Assembly (NCBI GenBank): GCA_020852815.1
Contig: JADZAN010000010.1
Span: 248,001-312,000 of the forward strand
Direction: 5' to 3'
DNA: 64,000 nt
From: Gemmatimonadaceae bacterium
GTDB lineage: Bacteria > Gemmatimonadota > Gemmatimonadetes > Gemmatimonadales > Gemmatimonadaceae
This document shows, one piece after another, positions 53,275-63,592 of the stretch. Numbering within the stretch: position 1 is the stretch's first letter; every line of letters starts with the position of its first letter. Both the position numbers and the translations under genes were made by a program. The notes under the pieces were generated by a model, which worked only from the letters and a program-made list of their open reading frames with translations, had not been told where the DNA came from and did no database searches.

Positions 53275-53739
53275 ATGCTTCAGGCGCTGCAGGATTTCGT
53301 TCGGCAAGAGGTGGACGCCCTGGGGTTTGACCTGGTCGAGTTCCGGAGGGGAGGAACGGCGCGTCGGCCGCTGCTCGATGTTCGCATCGACCGCCGCGAC
53401 GGGACCAAGGTGACGATCGACGATTGCGCCCACGTGTCCCGCGCGCTCGAGCCCAGGCTCGATGCGTCGGGAATGGTGGGCGATCAGTACGTGCTGGAGG
53501 TGTCGTCGCCCGGGGTTGAGCGCCCGCTGCGGCATGCGGGTGACTGGCGTCGCTTTGCCGGGCGTCGGGCGTCGGTCTCGAGCCCCGCGGTCGGGGGGCG
53601 TATCGAGGGCGACATCGTGGGGCTGGAAGGAGACGAAGGGCGCGAGGTCGCGGTGGTTCGCGACCAACGCGGTGTGGAGCATCGGGTGCCGCTGGCGGAT
53701 GTCAAGGAGGCACGTCTCGTGTTCGTCTGGAACAAGTAG
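53275..53739 (+). CDS. rimP: Ribosome maturation factor RimP
   Basis: Assists 30S subunit assembly. 154 residues with the family pattern DALGFDLVEFRRGG (about 15-28), LDVRIDRRDGTKVTIDDCAHVSRALEPRLD and YVLEVSSPGVERPL (about 75-88). ATG start. Stands directly upstream of nusA, the conserved arrangement. The upstream frame continues through the leader but has no homology. Expression probably depends on read-through of the terminator at 53219-53247. Confidence 0.93.
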   Translation: MLQALQDFVRQEVDALGFDLVEFRRGGTARRPLLDVRIDRRDGTKVTIDDCAHVSRALEPRLDASGMVGDQYVLEVSSPGVERPLRHAGDWRRFAGRRASVSSPAVGGRIEGDIVGLEGDEGREVAVVRDQRGVEHRVPLADVKEARLVFVWNK

Positions 53740-53750
53740 AGGGTCGTCGA

Positions 53751-55070
53751 ATGTCCGGAACCGCAGAGATTCTCACCGCAATTCGCGAGCTGTCCAACCT
53801 CAAGGGGCTGGACCGCACGGAATTGCATGGATTGTTGCAGGACGGCATTCACGCCGCCCTCGCCAAGAAGCATGGCGCCAATGTGCAGGCCGAGGTCGAG
53901 ATCGACGAGAACCGGGGGGACATCCGCATCGTCCTCCTCAAGACCGTCGTGGCCGAGGTCACCGACCCCTCGCGCGAAACGTCGCTCGAGGAGGCGCAGT
54001 TCGAGGACCCGGAGTTCCAGGTCGGCGACGTGATGGAGATCCCGGTCGACTTCGCCGAGTTTGGGCGCAGCGCCGTGCAGGCGGCCAAGCAGCGCATCAT
54101 CCAGCGCGTCCGTGAGGGCGAGCGCACCAAGATCCGCGACGAATTCGCCAACCGCGTCGGCGAACTCCTCTCGGGGGCGGTGCAACAGATCGAGCGCGGC
54201 AAGCTGGTGATCATCCTCAACAAGTTCGGCGAAGCGGAGGCGATCATGCCGTACCGCGAGCAGAACCACCGCGATCACTACCATCAGGGCGACCCCATTC
54301 GCGCCGCGCTCAAGCGCGTGGAGGAGACGCCCAAGGGGCCGCGCCTGATCCTGAGCCGTGCCGACCCACTCTTCGTGAAGGCGCTCTTCAAGCTCGAGGT
54401 CCCGGAAATCCAGCAGGGCATCGTCGAGATCCGCGCCGCCGCCCGTGAGGTGGGGAGCCGCACCAAGATTGCCGTCTGGTCGCGCGACGACGCGATCGAC
54501 CCGGTGGGGGCGTGCGTCGGCCTCAAGGGGGCGCGCGTGCAAGCCGTGGTGAACGAACTCAGCGGCGAGCGCATCGACATCGTGCCATGGTCGGCCGATC
54601 CCGAGCGCTTTGCCAAGCTGGCGCTGGCGCCGGCCAAGGTGGCGCGCGTCTTCTCCGATCCGGAGGGAAAGGCGATCCAGGCGGTGGTGGACGAGGACCA
54701 GCTCTCGCTGGCCATCGGACGCAACGGGCAGAACGTGCGCCTGGCGTCGGAGCTGACGGGGTGGAAGATCGACCTGTACTCGAGCCGCGAATGGCTGGAG
54801 CGCAGCGAAGGGCCGATCTTTGCCCCGCTCCCCGAGGAACAGGATGCGGCGGACGTGAAGCTCGCCGAGCTCGGAGGGATGCCGCCGGCGACGGTGGCCA
54901 TCCTCGAAGAGGCGGGATACCGTACCTTGAACGACATCATCGATCTGGAGCGCGAGGATTTCCTGCGACTCCCCGGCATCGCGCCGGAGGAAGCCGATCG
55001 CATCATGGGAATCGTGAACGAACTCACGACCGATGAGGAAGGAAACGGCGACGGTCCGGCCGGGGCGTAG
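53751..55070 (+). CDS. nusA: Transcription termination/antitermination factor NusA
   Basis: Binds RNA polymerase and nascent RNA to set pausing and termination. 439 residues: an N-terminal RNAP-binding domain (about 1-130), S1 domain, KH1 and KH2 with VGLKGARVQAVVNELSGERIDIV and AIGRNGQNVRLASELTGWKIDL, and an HhH-like C-terminus (about 375-425). A NusA-rich cell would favour its own leader hairpin, suggesting feedback. ATG start, 11 nt after rimP. Confidence 0.96.
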   Translation: MSGTAEILTAIRELSNLKGLDRTELHGLLQDGIHAALAKKHGANVQAEVEIDENRGDIRIVLLKTVVAEVTDPSRETSLEEAQFEDPEFQVGDVMEIPVDFAEFGRSAVQAAKQRIIQRVREGERTKIRDEFANRVGELLSGAVQQIERGKLVIILNKFGEAEAIMPYREQNHRDHYHQGDPIRAALKRVEETPKGPRLILSRADPLFVKALFKLEVPEIQQGIVEIRAAAREVGSRTKIAVWSRDDAIDPVGACVGLKGARVQAVVNELSGERIDIVPWSADPERFAKLALAPAKVARVFSDPEGKAIQAVVDEDQLSLAIGRNGQNVRLASELTGWKIDLYSSREWLERSEGPIFAPLPEEQDAADVKLAELGGMPPATVAILEEAGYRTLNDIIDLEREDFLRLPGIAPEEADRIMGIVNELTTDEEGNGDGPAGA

Positions 55071-55472
55071 TTGAAGACGTCACCACCGGACGACACGCCG
55101 GCAGTTCGCGCGGGAACCGCGATGGATGCGTCCACGGAGCGACGGTTGCTCGGGTTGCTGGGGCTCGGCGTGCGTGGGCGCGGCGCGATCGTGGGAGTCG
55201 ACCGTGTGCGTGAGGCGGCGAAGAAAGGGCTGCTCGCAGTGGCAGTCGTTGCGCCTGACGCTTCGCGGCATTCGCGGGACAAGGTCGTGCCGCTCCTCGA
55301 GGCACGGCGCATACGAATCATCGAGGGGCCCTCGGCGGCAGCGTTAGGCAACGCCGTGGGGCGAGAGGCGACGGCCGTGGTCGGGGTCACCGATCGTGCG
55401 CTGGCGTCGGGCGTGCTCGCGCTGTGTGGCGCGGGCAATGATGGGGACACGGGTCCGGCACGGGCCCGCTAG
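55071..55472 (+). CDS. L7Ae-family protein of the nusA-infB operon (YlxQ-like)
   Basis: YlxQ proteins are small L7Ae-like presumed RNA-binding proteins between nusA and infB. RLLGLLGLGVRGRGAIVGVDRVREAAKKGLLAVAVVAPDAS fits the fold, but it is short (133 residues) with an atypical N-terminal 17 residues. TTG start directly at the nusA stop; an in-frame ATG at 55122 (before DASTERRLL) may be the true start. The YlxR gene that usually precedes it is missing. Ends 9 nt before infB. Confidence 0.75.
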   Translation: MKTSPPDDTPAVRAGTAMDASTERRLLGLLGLGVRGRGAIVGVDRVREAAKKGLLAVAVVAPDASRHSRDKVVPLLEARRIRIIEGPSAAALGNAVGREATAVVGVTDRALASGVLALCGAGNDGDTGPARAR

Positions 55473-55481
55473 GAGGATCGT

Positions 55482-58385
55482 TTGAGCAAGCTTCGCGTAC
55501 ACGACATGGCAGGGGAGTTCGGGATCTCCGCGGACGAAGTGATCGGCATGCTTCGGTCGATGGACGTACCCGTGCGCAGCCACTTGACGGTGCTCACGGA
55601 CGACCAGGTGGCGCGCGTGCGCGCCCGCTGGGAGCGTGAGAAGCGCGCGCGCCAGGAAAAGCCGGCGCCCGCCCCCGCCGCCACACGCCGCCGCAAGGGA
55701 GCGCCCGCCGCCACCACGGCAGCCGCCGCGAGCGCGGAGGCGGTCCCGGCCGCCGCCCCGTCAGCGATTCCCGTCGCGGAAGGCGCCGCCGGCGCCGCGG
55801 GTGCCACCGGCGCCGCGGGTGCCACCGGCGCCGCGGGCGCCACCAGTGCCAAGGGCGGCGTGCGACGCCGTCGGGCCGCCGACGTCGCGGCCGCTGCCGA
55901 AGCGCTCGAAGTCGCCGCGGAAGAGGCAGCCGCCGTCGAAGTCCCGGCGACGGCCATCGCCGAGGAGCGGGTCTCCCCGGTCGAGGTCGCCGTGGCTGAG
56001 ACTCCTGCCGCCCCGGCGGTCGAGGCGGAGACGCCACGTGCCGCCGCCGTGGAGGTGGCCGAGCCCGAGTCGCCCGCCGCGCCGGAAGCGCCGGCGCCGG
56101 TCGTGGCGCGTGCCCCGGAGCCGGTCGTTCCCGTGGCGCCTCCACCTCCGCCGCCTCCGCCGCCGTCCGCGCCGCCCATCCAGCCGCAGACGTACTCGAC
56201 CGGCCCGTCCATCCCGGACCGGCCGCGCCCGCGTCCCATCGTCCCTGGCGCCCCGCGCCCGCGCGCCGGGCAGGGGGGCGGTTTCGAGCGCCCGCGACCG
56301 GTCGCCTCGGCGTCGCCCTCGGGGGCCGTTGGTCTCCCGCCGCGCCGTGACGAACAGCGCGGCAAGCCCGGCGCCGGTGGTGGCACGGCGTCGTCGGGAT
56401 CGTCGCAGGCGCCGCAGCAGCAACAGCAGCGCGGGAAGAAGAAGGGGAAGCGGGGGGCGGTCGACCAGGAAGAAGTGTCGGCCAACATCTCGCGCGTCAT
56501 GGGCGCCATGCGTGGCGGCGCCCCCAAGCGTGGCGGGCCGCGCCGCGATGACGGACGCGAGGAACTCGAGGCGATTCGCCGCGAGGAGGCCGAGCGCGAG
56601 AAGAAGACGGTGCGCGTCAACGAGTTCATCACCGTTGGTGAACTCGCCGAGATCCTCAAGCTCTCGGCCAGCCAGATCGTCGCCTTTGCCTTCAAGAACC
56701 TCGGGTTGATGGTCACCATCAACCAGCGGCTCGACTTCGACCAGATCGAGTTGATCGCGGGCGAGTTCGGCTTCCAGGCGGTGCGCGAGGAGGAGTACGC
56801 CGCCGACATGGGGGAGACCAAGGCCGAGGACAAGCCCGAAGACCTCGTCTTCCGGCCGCCGGTCGTCACCATCATGGGTCACGTCGACCACGGCAAGACG
56901 TCGCTCCTCGACTACATCCGGAAAGCGAACGTCGTCGCCGGCGAGGCGGGCGGCATCACGCAGCACATCGGGGCGTACCACGTCACGCTGCCTAACGGCA
57001 AGCAGATCACCTTCCTCGACACCCCGGGCCACGAGGCGTTCACCGCCATGCGTGCCCGCGGTGCCCAGGTGACGGACATCGTCATCCTCGTCGTCGCGGC
57101 CAACGATTCCGTCATGCCGCAGACGATCGAGGCCATCTCGCACGCCAAGAACGCTGGCGTGCCGATGATCGTGGCGATCAACAAGGTCGACCTCCCTGAC
57201 GCCAACCCGATGCGCGTGATGCAGGACCTCCTGCAGCACGGCGTCGTGCTCGAGGACTTCGGCGGGACGACCCTGTCGACCGCCGTCTCGGCCAAGAAGG
57301 GGACCAACGTTCCCGACCTCCTCGACCAGGTGCTCCTGCAGGCCGAAGTGCTCGACCTCAAGGCCAACCCCGACCGGAAGGCGACCGGGTCGGTCGTCGA
57401 GGCGCAGCTCGACCCGGGAAAGGGGCCGGTGGCAACCATCCTCGTGCAGAGCGGGACGCTGCACGTGGGGGACGACTTCATCTGCGGCCTGCACTCCGGG
57501 CGCGTGCGCGCCATGCTCGACGAGCGCGGCAAGCCGGTGAAGGTGGCCGGACCGGCGATCCCGGTGCAGGTACTCGGCCTGACCGGCGTTCCGATGGCCG
57601 GCGACCAGTTCGTCGTCGTCGAGGATGCCAGCCAGGCGCGCGAGATCGCGCAGCGCCGCGAGCGCCTCGATCGTGAGGCGAAGAGCCGTCGCACCAGCAA
57701 GGGCGTGGTCTCGCTCGAGGACTTCATGTCGCAGGCGGCCGCCGGCCAGAAGCGGACGCTCAACCTGATCATCAAGGCCGACCAGGGCGGACCGGCGGAA
57801 GCGCTCGCCGACGCGCTGCAGAAGCTCTCCAACAGCGAAGTGCAGGTGGACGTCGTGCACCGCGGCGTCGGCGCCATCACCGAGGGCGACATCCTGCTCG
57901 CGCGCACGTCGGGCGCGATCATCATCGGCTTCCATGTGCGGCCTGACAACAACGCCCGTGCAGCAGCGGAGCGCGAAGGGGTCGACATCAAGCTCTATCG
58001 GATCATCTACGAGGCCGTGGCCGACGTGCGCGCCGCGCTCGAGGGCATGCTCCGTCCGGAAGAGCGGGAGGTGGTGCTGGGCGAGGCCGAGGTGCGCGAG
58101 ATCTTCAAGGTGTCGCGCATCGGGACCATCGCCGGGTGCTCGGTCCGCAGCGGTATCATCACCAAGACGGGTCGCGTTCGCCTCATTCGCGACGCGGTCG
58201 AGGTGTACGACGGCACGCTGGCGTCGCTCCGTCGCTTCAAGGACGACGTCAAGGAAGTCAAGGAAGGCTACGAGTGCGGTATTGGCCTCGAGAACTTCAA
58301 CGACCTCAAGGTCGGCGACGTGATCGAGTGCTACAAGACGGAGGAAGTCGCCCGTACGCTGCAGCCCGAATCGGCGGGAAGCTGA
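55482..58385 (+). CDS. infB: Translation initiation factor IF-2
   Basis: GTPase that brings initiator tRNA to the 30S subunit. 967 residues: an IF2_N domain (about 1-50), a long low-complexity Ala/Pro/Gly-rich region (about 60-330) with a collagen-like GAAGAT repeat (about 104-121), a second IF2_N (about 370-425), then the GTPase with G1 GHVDHGKT (466-473), DTPGHE and NKVD, followed by C-terminal EF-Tu-like domains and the IF2 fold. TTG start with AGGAGG (55471-55476) 5 nt upstream. Confidence 0.97.
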   Translation: MSKLRVHDMAGEFGISADEVIGMLRSMDVPVRSHLTVLTDDQVARVRARWEREKRARQEKPAPAPAATRRRKGAPAATTAAAASAEAVPAAAPSAIPVAEGAAGAAGATGAAGATGAAGATSAKGGVRRRRAADVAAAAEALEVAAEEAAAVEVPATAIAEERVSPVEVAVAETPAAPAVEAETPRAAAVEVAEPESPAAPEAPAPVVARAPEPVVPVAPPPPPPPPPSAPPIQPQTYSTGPSIPDRPRPRPIVPGAPRPRAGQGGGFERPRPVASASPSGAVGLPPRRDEQRGKPGAGGGTASSGSSQAPQQQQQRGKKKGKRGAVDQEEVSANISRVMGAMRGGAPKRGGPRRDDGREELEAIRREEAEREKKTVRVNEFITVGELAEILKLSASQIVAFAFKNLGLMVTINQRLDFDQIELIAGEFGFQAVREEEYAADMGETKAEDKPEDLVFRPPVVTIMGHVDHGKTSLLDYIRKANVVAGEAGGITQHIGAYHVTLPNGKQITFLDTPGHEAFTAMRARGAQVTDIVILVVAANDSVMPQTIEAISHAKNAGVPMIVAINKVDLPDANPMRVMQDLLQHGVVLEDFGGTTLSTAVSAKKGTNVPDLLDQVLLQAEVLDLKANPDRKATGSVVEAQLDPGKGPVATILVQSGTLHVGDDFICGLHSGRVRAMLDERGKPVKVAGPAIPVQVLGLTGVPMAGDQFVVVEDASQAREIAQRRERLDREAKSRRTSKGVVSLEDFMSQAAAGQKRTLNLIIKADQGGPAEALADALQKLSNSEVQVDVVHRGVGAITEGDILLARTSGAIIIGFHVRPDNNARAAAEREGVDIKLYRIIYEAVADVRAALEGMLRPEEREVVLGEAEVREIFKVSRIGTIAGCSVRSGIITKTGRVRLIRDAVEVYDGTLASLRRFKDDVKEVKEGYECGIGLENFNDLKVGDVIECYKTEEVARTLQPESAGS
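55791..55844 (+). repeat. Three tandem 18-bp repeats in infB
   Basis: GGCGCCGCGGGTGCCACC three times in frame (55791, 55809 and 55827; the third has one change), coding Gly-Ala-Ala-Gly-Ala-Thr. Gly at every third position gives a collagen-like tract in the disordered linker. Confidence 0.85.
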
Positions 58386-58526
58386 TCGCCCGCCGATGCC
58401 GACCACCGCGCGGCGCGGTGGTCGCCCCGCGGACGGGCGCGCTCGTGCGTCCGTGCCGCCTGACGAACGAATCCCCCTGGGTGCAGTGCGCGACAACGCC
58501 TGCTGCGCCGCGTTGGAGTGAGAATC

Positions 58527-58913
58527 ATGGCGAATGATGGGCGCCGCCCGGACCGGGTTGCCGAAGCCATTCGCGAAGAGGTCGCGCGATTCCTCGCCGA
58601 GGGCGTCAAGGACCCTCGCGTCACCGCCCTGGTGACCGTCACCGGCGTCGACGTCACACGCGACCTGCGCCACGCGCGCATCTTCGTGAGCATCCTGGGG
58701 TCCGACGCCGACAAGGCACAAACCCAGGAAGGACTGAAGTCGCTGGCCGGTCACCTGCGCAGCCGGCTCGGCAAGTCGCTGCGCCTGCGACTGGCGCCGG
58801 AGCTCGAGTTCGTGATGGACGAGAGCATCGCGCACGCCGCCCGCATCGAGACGCTGCTGGCCCAGATCAAGGACGGCACGCTCGCCCCGCCCGATGCGAG
58901 CGACCTCGACTGA
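58527..58913 (+). CDS. rbfA: Ribosome-binding factor A
   Basis: KH-like factor for late 30S maturation and cold adaptation. 128 residues from ATG 58527, with GGAG (58515-58518) 8 nt upstream; the GTG at 58518 is less likely. RPDRVAEAIREEVARFLAEGVKDPRV is the family opener and the C-terminus ends RIETLLAQIKDG. About 140 nt after infB. Its end overlaps truB by 20 nt. Confidence 0.92.
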   Translation: MANDGRRPDRVAEAIREEVARFLAEGVKDPRVTALVTVTGVDVTRDLRHARIFVSILGSDADKAQTQEGLKSLAGHLRSRLGKSLRLRLAPELEFVMDESIAHAARIETLLAQIKDGTLAPPDASDLD

Positions 58914-59757
58914 CGTCCTCCTCCTCGTGGACAAGCCGGCGGGGATGTCGTCGCACGACGTCGTCGCACTCGCCCGCCGTGCGTTAGGCACGCGAAAGGT
59001 CGGGCACGGCGGGACCCTCGACCCGTTTGCCACCGGGTTGCTGGTCCTGCTCGCAGGGCGGGGGACGCGACTGCTCCAGTTCGTGCCGGCGGAACCCAAG
59101 GTGTACGAGGCCACGATTCGCTTCGGGAGCGAGACGGACAGCGACGACCTCACCGGTCACATCGTGCGCGAGGCGCCGCTCCCCGCGCCTGCGGCAGTGC
59201 TCGCCGCACTCCCGTCGCTCACCGGAGACCTCGACCAGCTCCCTCCGGCCTATTCGGCCAAGCATGTGGCGGGAGAACGTGCGTACGAGATCGCACGTCG
59301 CGGCGCCGCCCCGGAGCTGGCCCCCGCGCGCGTGCGCGTGGAGCGCTGGGACGTGCTCGAACAGCACGACGCTCGGCTCGTGGCGCGCATTGCCTGCGGT
59401 ACCGGAACCTACATCCGCGCCCTGGCGCGCGACCTGGGTCGCGCGACCGGCTCCGCCGCTCATCTCGAGTCGCTCCGGCGCGTACGCGTGGGGCCGTTCG
59501 ACGTGCGCAACGCCACCGATGTCGAGGCGCTGCGCGCAGGCGCCCCGCCATGCCACGACCTGGTCGAAGCGTTAGGCACCATGCCGCGGTTGCAGCTCGA
59601 CGCCGACCAGGTGCGGCGCGTCCGGCACGGCATGCGCCTGCCGGCTTCCGGCAACGACACGCGCGTGGCACTCCTCGACGACGAGGGTGAACTCATCGCC
59701 GTGGCCGATCGCGATGGGGAGTGGTGGCAACCGGCCGTTGTCCTCTCCGTCGCCTAG
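58894..59757 (+). CDS. truB: tRNA pseudouridine(55) synthase TruB
   Basis: Makes pseudouridine 55 in the T loop of tRNAs. LLLVDKPAGMSSHDVV, KVGHGGTLDPFATGLL (catalytic Asp about 43) and the conserved PPAYSAKHVAGERAYEIARRG are present. 287 residues. ATG start inside the end of rbfA indicates coupling. Conserved neighbour of rbfA and ribF. Two GTTAGGC heptamers lie in this gene (58983 and 59571). Confidence 0.95.
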   Translation: MRATSTDVLLLVDKPAGMSSHDVVALARRALGTRKVGHGGTLDPFATGLLVLLAGRGTRLLQFVPAEPKVYEATIRFGSETDSDDLTGHIVREAPLPAPAAVLAALPSLTGDLDQLPPAYSAKHVAGERAYEIARRGAAPELAPARVRVERWDVLEQHDARLVARIACGTGTYIRALARDLGRATGSAAHLESLRRVRVGPFDVRNATDVEALRAGAPPCHDLVEALGTMPRLQLDADQVRRVRHGMRLPASGNDTRVALLDDEGELIAVADRDGEWWQPAVVLSVA

Positions 59758-59790
59758 TCGACTTCGTCCCTCGCCCCGCCCCACGCATCG

Positions 59791-60750
59791 ATGGCGCGTC
59801 TCCTCCCCAGCGACTCCCACGGCACGCCGGACACGGCGCTCCCGCCTGACGTGCAGCACACCGTGGTCACCGTGGGGACCTTCGATGGCGTGCATCGCGG
59901 ACACCAGGACGTGTTGCAGCGCCTCGTGCGGCGCGCCGCGTCGCTCGGAACGCGCTCGGTCCTCGTCACCTTCGATCCGCACCCGCTCGAGGTCGTGAAC
60001 CCGGCCGCCGCGCCGTCGCTCCTCACCGTCGGTGACGAGAAGCTCGAGGTGCTGGCCGAGAGCGGCATCGACTACGTCGCCATCGTCCCGTTCACGCGCG
60101 CCCTGGCCGCGTTCGACGCCGAGCAGTTCGTCGACGAGGTGCTCGTTCGTCGCTATCGCGTGCGGCACCTCCTCATGGGACACGACCACGGTTTCGGGCG
60201 CAACCGAGCTGGCGACGAGAACGTCCTGCGGGCACTCGGCGAGGGGCGCGACTTCACCGTCGAGGCGGTCGATCCCGTCGTGGGAACGCATGGCCAGCCC
60301 GTTTCGTCCACCGCGATTCGGCGCGCGGTGGCCGGCGGAGACCTGGATCGGGCGCGGGAAGGGCTGGGGCGACACTACGCCGTCGGGGGGCGAGTGGTGC
60401 AGGGCGAGCAGCGCGGGCGGTTGCTGGGCTTCCCGACCATCAACACGCCGCTCCCGTCGCCGAGAAAACTCCTCCCGCCCCAAGGGGTATATGCCGTCCG
60501 CGTACAAACGCCGCGCGGACCCTTTGGCGGGATGCTCAATCTCGGCCCGCGACCCACGTTCGGCGATGTCGACGTGACGCTCGAGACACACCTGTTCGAT
60601 GCGCACGGCGACTTCTACGGCATGCGGGTCCGGATCGACTTCCTGCGACGCCTGCGGGACACCGCCCGGTTTGACACGCCCCAGGCGCTCGCGGAACAGC
60701 TCGCGCGCGATGAGCGCGCGGCACGCGAGACGCTCGCGCTAACGTCGTGA
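59791..60750 (+). CDS. ribF: Bifunctional riboflavin kinase / FAD synthetase
   Basis: Converts riboflavin to FMN then FAD. N-terminal adenylyltransferase domain: VTVGTFDGVHRGHQDVL (about 29-45) and FGRNRAGDENVL; C-terminal flavokinase: VVQGEQRGRLLGFPTINT (about 203-220) and GVYAVRV. 319 residues. ATG start 33 nt after truB. Last gene of the rimP-infB operon; secD has its own promoter just downstream. An Ala/Thr-rich C-terminus shows no extra domain. Confidence 0.94.
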   Translation: MARLLPSDSHGTPDTALPPDVQHTVVTVGTFDGVHRGHQDVLQRLVRRAASLGTRSVLVTFDPHPLEVVNPAAAPSLLTVGDEKLEVLAESGIDYVAIVPFTRALAAFDAEQFVDEVLVRRYRVRHLLMGHDHGFGRNRAGDENVLRALGEGRDFTVEAVDPVVGTHGQPVSSTAIRRAVAGGDLDRAREGLGRHYAVGGRVVQGEQRGRLLGFPTINTPLPSPRKLLPPQGVYAVRVQTPRGPFGGMLNLGPRPTFGDVDVTLETHLFDAHGDFYGMRVRIDFLRRLRDTARFDTPQALAEQLARDERAARETLALTS

Positions 60751-60766
60751 TATGCTCGCACTTCGG

Positions 60767-60795
60767 TTGACTCGACCGTATCGAAAGTCTAACCT
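60767..60795 (+). promoter_or_regulatory. Sigma70-type promoter of secD-secF
   Basis: TTGACT (60767-60772) and TAACCT (60790-60795) with 17-nt spacing, about 42 nt before the secD ATG. It lies in the 86-nt gap after ribF. Confidence 0.65.
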
Positions 60796-60836
60796 TCCAA
60801 GCTTCCCGTACCTCAACCTTTTCACAGTTCCGCCGA

Positions 60837-62492
60837 ATGTCGAATCTGAAGTACCGCGTGGCCCTCATCTTGGCGCTCGTCGTGGCGTCGGTTTGGGCGC
60901 TCTTTCCGCGGACGGTGGTGGAGCGCGTCAAGCGTGACGGCAGTTTCGTCTACGACACGGTGCGCCGCGTTCCGCTCAAGCGAGGCCTCGACCTGCAGGG
61001 GGGGATGCACCTGGCCCTCGAGGTCGACGAGTCCAAGCAGGCGGTGGCCGACAAGAGCGACGCGCTCGATCGCGCGCTGAAGGTCGTTCGCACCCGCATC
61101 GACGAATTCGGCGTCTCCGAACCCGTGGTGCAAAAGGTCGGCAGCGATCGCATCATCGTCGAACTCCCGGGAGTCGACGACGAGGCGCGCGCCGAAGCGG
61201 TGGTGCAGCAGTCGGCCTTCCTCCAGTTCCAGATCACCGACGAGACGCAGGCGCTGGACAAGGTCCTGCCGCGCCTCGACCAGATCATCAAGGACAAGGG
61301 GACGGCGGGCGCAGCGGTGGCTGGCGACTCGACGAAGCGCACCGAAGTGCCGGCGATCCCCAACCTCTTCAGCAAGGATACGACGGCTGCCGGCGACTCG
61401 ACCAGGAAGGATTCGTCGAACGCCGCGATCCCGCCCACCACGGGCGGTCCGTTCTCGAGGCTCATCCAGGGCGGGCAGTTCCCCGGCGAGTACATGGTGG
61501 CCGAGAAGGATGTCGCGGCCGTCGAGACGTACCTCGCAATGCCCGAGATTCAGGGTGCATTGCCGCCAGGAAAGGTCCTGCGCTGGTCGTCTGACACGCT
61601 GACGCTGGGCCAGCAGTTCTACCGTCCGATCTACGTCGTCGACGCGCGCCCCATCATCACCGGCGAGTACCTGCAGGACGCCAAGCCGAACAGCTCCCCG
61701 ATCGAGGGAACGGTGGTGGAGTTCGAACTCAACAACGAGGGCGGCCGCCGCTTCCGTAGCGAGACAGGGAAGCACGTTGGCGACTACATGGCCATCATCC
61801 TCGACGACAAGGTCGTGGGGCGCCCCCCCGTCATCCAGAGCGCGATCGGGACGCGTGGCCAGATCACGATGGGCGGACGCGACCTGCAGGCCGCGCAGGA
61901 TCTCGCACTCGTACTTCGCGCCGGTTCGCTCCCGGTTCCGCTCAAGATTGCCGAGGTGCGCAGCATTGGTGCGTCGCTCGGGCAGGACTCGATCTCGAAG
62001 GGGACGCTGGCGATGGTGATCGCGGTGGGGCTCGTGATCGCGATCATGATTGGCTACTACCGCTTCTCGGGCACGCTCGCGGTGGCCGCGCTCCTGCTCT
62101 ACCTCCTCTTCACCATGGCAATCCTCGCCGGCTTCGGCGCGGTGCTCACGCTGCCGGGGCTAGCGGGACTCGTGCTCACGGTAGGTATCGCCGTCGACGC
62201 CAACGTGCTGATCTTCGAGCGCATTCGTGAAGAACTCGATCGCGGCAAGACGGTGCGCACGGCCATCGACGAAGGCTTCAAGCACGCCTGGAGCGCCATC
62301 CTCGACACGTCCGTCACGACCATCCTCGGCGGCGCGGTCCTGTATCAGTACGGCACCGGCCCGGTGAAGGGCTTCGCCGTGACGCTCATTGCCGGCATCT
62401 CCGCTTCGCTCTTCTCCGCCGTCTTCGTGACCAGGACGTTCTACATGATCTGGCAGTCGCGCACCAGGAACGTCCAGACGCTGAGCATCTGA
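60837..62492 (+). CDS. secD: Protein translocase subunit SecD
   Basis: With SecF uses the proton gradient to aid late steps of Sec-dependent export. 551 residues: one N-terminal membrane helix (about 5-22), conserved [16 protein letters not shown], a large periplasmic P1 domain with an insertion of charged Thr/Asp/Ser-rich residues (about 158-195), then five C-terminal helices with [31 protein letters not shown] (about 435-465). ATG start. The stop overlaps the secF ATG by 1 nt (TGATG). Confidence 0.95.
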   Translation: MSNLKYRVALILALVVASVWALFPRTVVERVKRDGSFVYDTVRRVPLKRGLDLQGGMHLALEVDESKQAVADKSDALDRALKVVRTRIDEFGVSEPVVQKVGSDRIIVELPGVDDEARAEAVVQQSAFLQFQITDETQALDKVLPRLDQIIKDKGTAGAAVAGDSTKRTEVPAIPNLFSKDTTAAGDSTRKDSSNAAIPPTTGGPFSRLIQGGQFPGEYMVAEKDVAAVETYLAMPEIQGALPPGKVLRWSSDTLTLGQQFYRPIYVVDARPIITGEYLQDAKPNSSPIEGTVVEFELNNEGGRRFRSETGKHVGDYMAIILDDKVVGRPPVIQSAIGTRGQITMGGRDLQAAQDLALVLRAGSLPVPLKIAEVRSIGASLGQDSISKGTLAMVIAVGLVIAIMIGYYRFSGTLAVAALLLYLLFTMAILAGFGAVLTLPGLAGLVLTVGIAVDANVLIFERIREELDRGKTVRTAIDEGFKHAWSAILDTSVTTILGGAVLYQYGTGPVKGFAVTLIAGISASLFSAVFVTRTFYMIWQSRTRNVQTLSI

Positions 62493-63529
62493 TGATTCGC
62501 ATCTTCCACAACACCAGGTACGACTTCATCAAGTGGTGGCGCCACGCCGCCATTGCGACGGTCGTCTTCATCGCGATCGGCCTCGGCTCGTTCATCGTGA
62601 CCGGCGGCGTGAACTACAGCATCGAGTTCACCGGCGGCACCCTGATGCAACTCGAGTTCAAGCAACCGCCCGACGTGGCGGAGTTGCGCGCCACCGTCGA
62701 CAAGGTGGCACCCGGCGCCGAGATCCAGCAGTTCGGGACCAACCTGGAGTACACGTTGCGCGCCCGCCTCGAGGGCGCCGGCTCGGACAACACGAGTACC
62801 ACCGAGGGGATCGCGAGAAAGATCCAGCAGGTGCTGACAGAGAAGTACGGTGCCGAGGGCTTTACCGTGAAGCGCACCGAGGCCGTGGGGCCCAAGGTCG
62901 GGAGTGAACTGCGTCGAGGCGCGATCGTCGCGATGCTCCTGGTGTCGCTCGTCACGCTCGTCTACCTCGCCTTCCGCTTCGAGTGGCGATTCGGCGCTGC
63001 CGCCGTGTTGTCCACGGCGCACGACGTCCTCGTCACCTTCGCCTTCATCAAGATCTTCCACATCGAGGTCTCGCTCGTCGTGGTTGGTGCAATCCTGACG
63101 CTCCTCGGGTATTCGGGGAACGACACGATCATCATCTTCGACCGTGTGCGCGAGGACTTGCGCAAGGCACGCAAGGAACCGCTCATCGATACCCTCAACC
63201 GCGCGATCAACGAAACGTTGCCGCGCTCGATCCTCACGCACACCACCACGCTCTCGGCAACGGCGGCACTGCTCATCTTTGCCGGCGAGGTGCTGCGTCC
63301 GTTCGCATGGGTCATGTTCTTCGGCGTCTTTGTTGCGACCTTCTCCTCGATCTACGTCGCGGGCCCGCTGCTCCTGTACATCGAGCGCAAGTTCCCGCGC
63401 TCGGTGACCGACAAGGCGCACGCGGTTCCCGCCGCCGTGAAGGCCGAGTCGAAAGGCGAGAACACGCCAGAGCGCCCCGCACGCCCGTCGGGCGCCAGCA
63501 GGGGGACGCAGCGTCCCGCAACGCGCTAG
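62492..63529 (+). CDS. secF: Protein translocase subunit SecF
   Basis: Partner of SecD. 345 residues: N-terminal helix (about 17-34), GVNYSIEFTGGTLMQLEF (about 36-53), periplasmic domain, then five helices including VVGAILTLLGYSGNDTIIIFDRVREDL (about 195-220) that aligns with the SecD motif. About 40 polar C-terminal residues, Pro/Ala-rich, form a cytoplasmic tail. ATG start overlapping the secD stop. A strong terminator follows. Confidence 0.95.
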   Translation: MIRIFHNTRYDFIKWWRHAAIATVVFIAIGLGSFIVTGGVNYSIEFTGGTLMQLEFKQPPDVAELRATVDKVAPGAEIQQFGTNLEYTLRARLEGAGSDNTSTTEGIARKIQQVLTEKYGAEGFTVKRTEAVGPKVGSELRRGAIVAMLLVSLVTLVYLAFRFEWRFGAAAVLSTAHDVLVTFAFIKIFHIEVSLVVVGAILTLLGYSGNDTIIIFDRVREDLRKARKEPLIDTLNRAINETLPRSILTHTTTLSATAALLIFAGEVLRPFAWVMFFGVFVATFSSIYVAGPLLLYIERKFPRSVTDKAHAVPAAVKAESKGENTPERPARPSGASRGTQRPATR

Positions 63530-63536
63530 ACCACGA

Positions 63537-63566
63537 CGAACCGCCGCGAATGCTCGCGGCGGTTCG
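63537..63566 (+). terminator. Terminator after secF
   Basis: CGAACCGCCGCGA (63537-63549) and TCGCGGCGGTTCG (63554-63566) form a perfect 13-bp stem with an ATGC loop 7 nt after secF. The T-tract is poor, but this is the only strong hairpin here. Confidence 0.75.
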
Positions 63567-63592
63567 CACTTCCGGCCCACCGGGCTCCCGGC

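Noticed and set aside
55761-59153. 1130-residue open frame on the minus strand opposite infB-rbfA-truB
   Set aside because: Antisense shadow of GC-rich codons with Arg/His/Asp-rich low-complexity sequence. The plus strand holds unmistakable infB, rbfA and truB.
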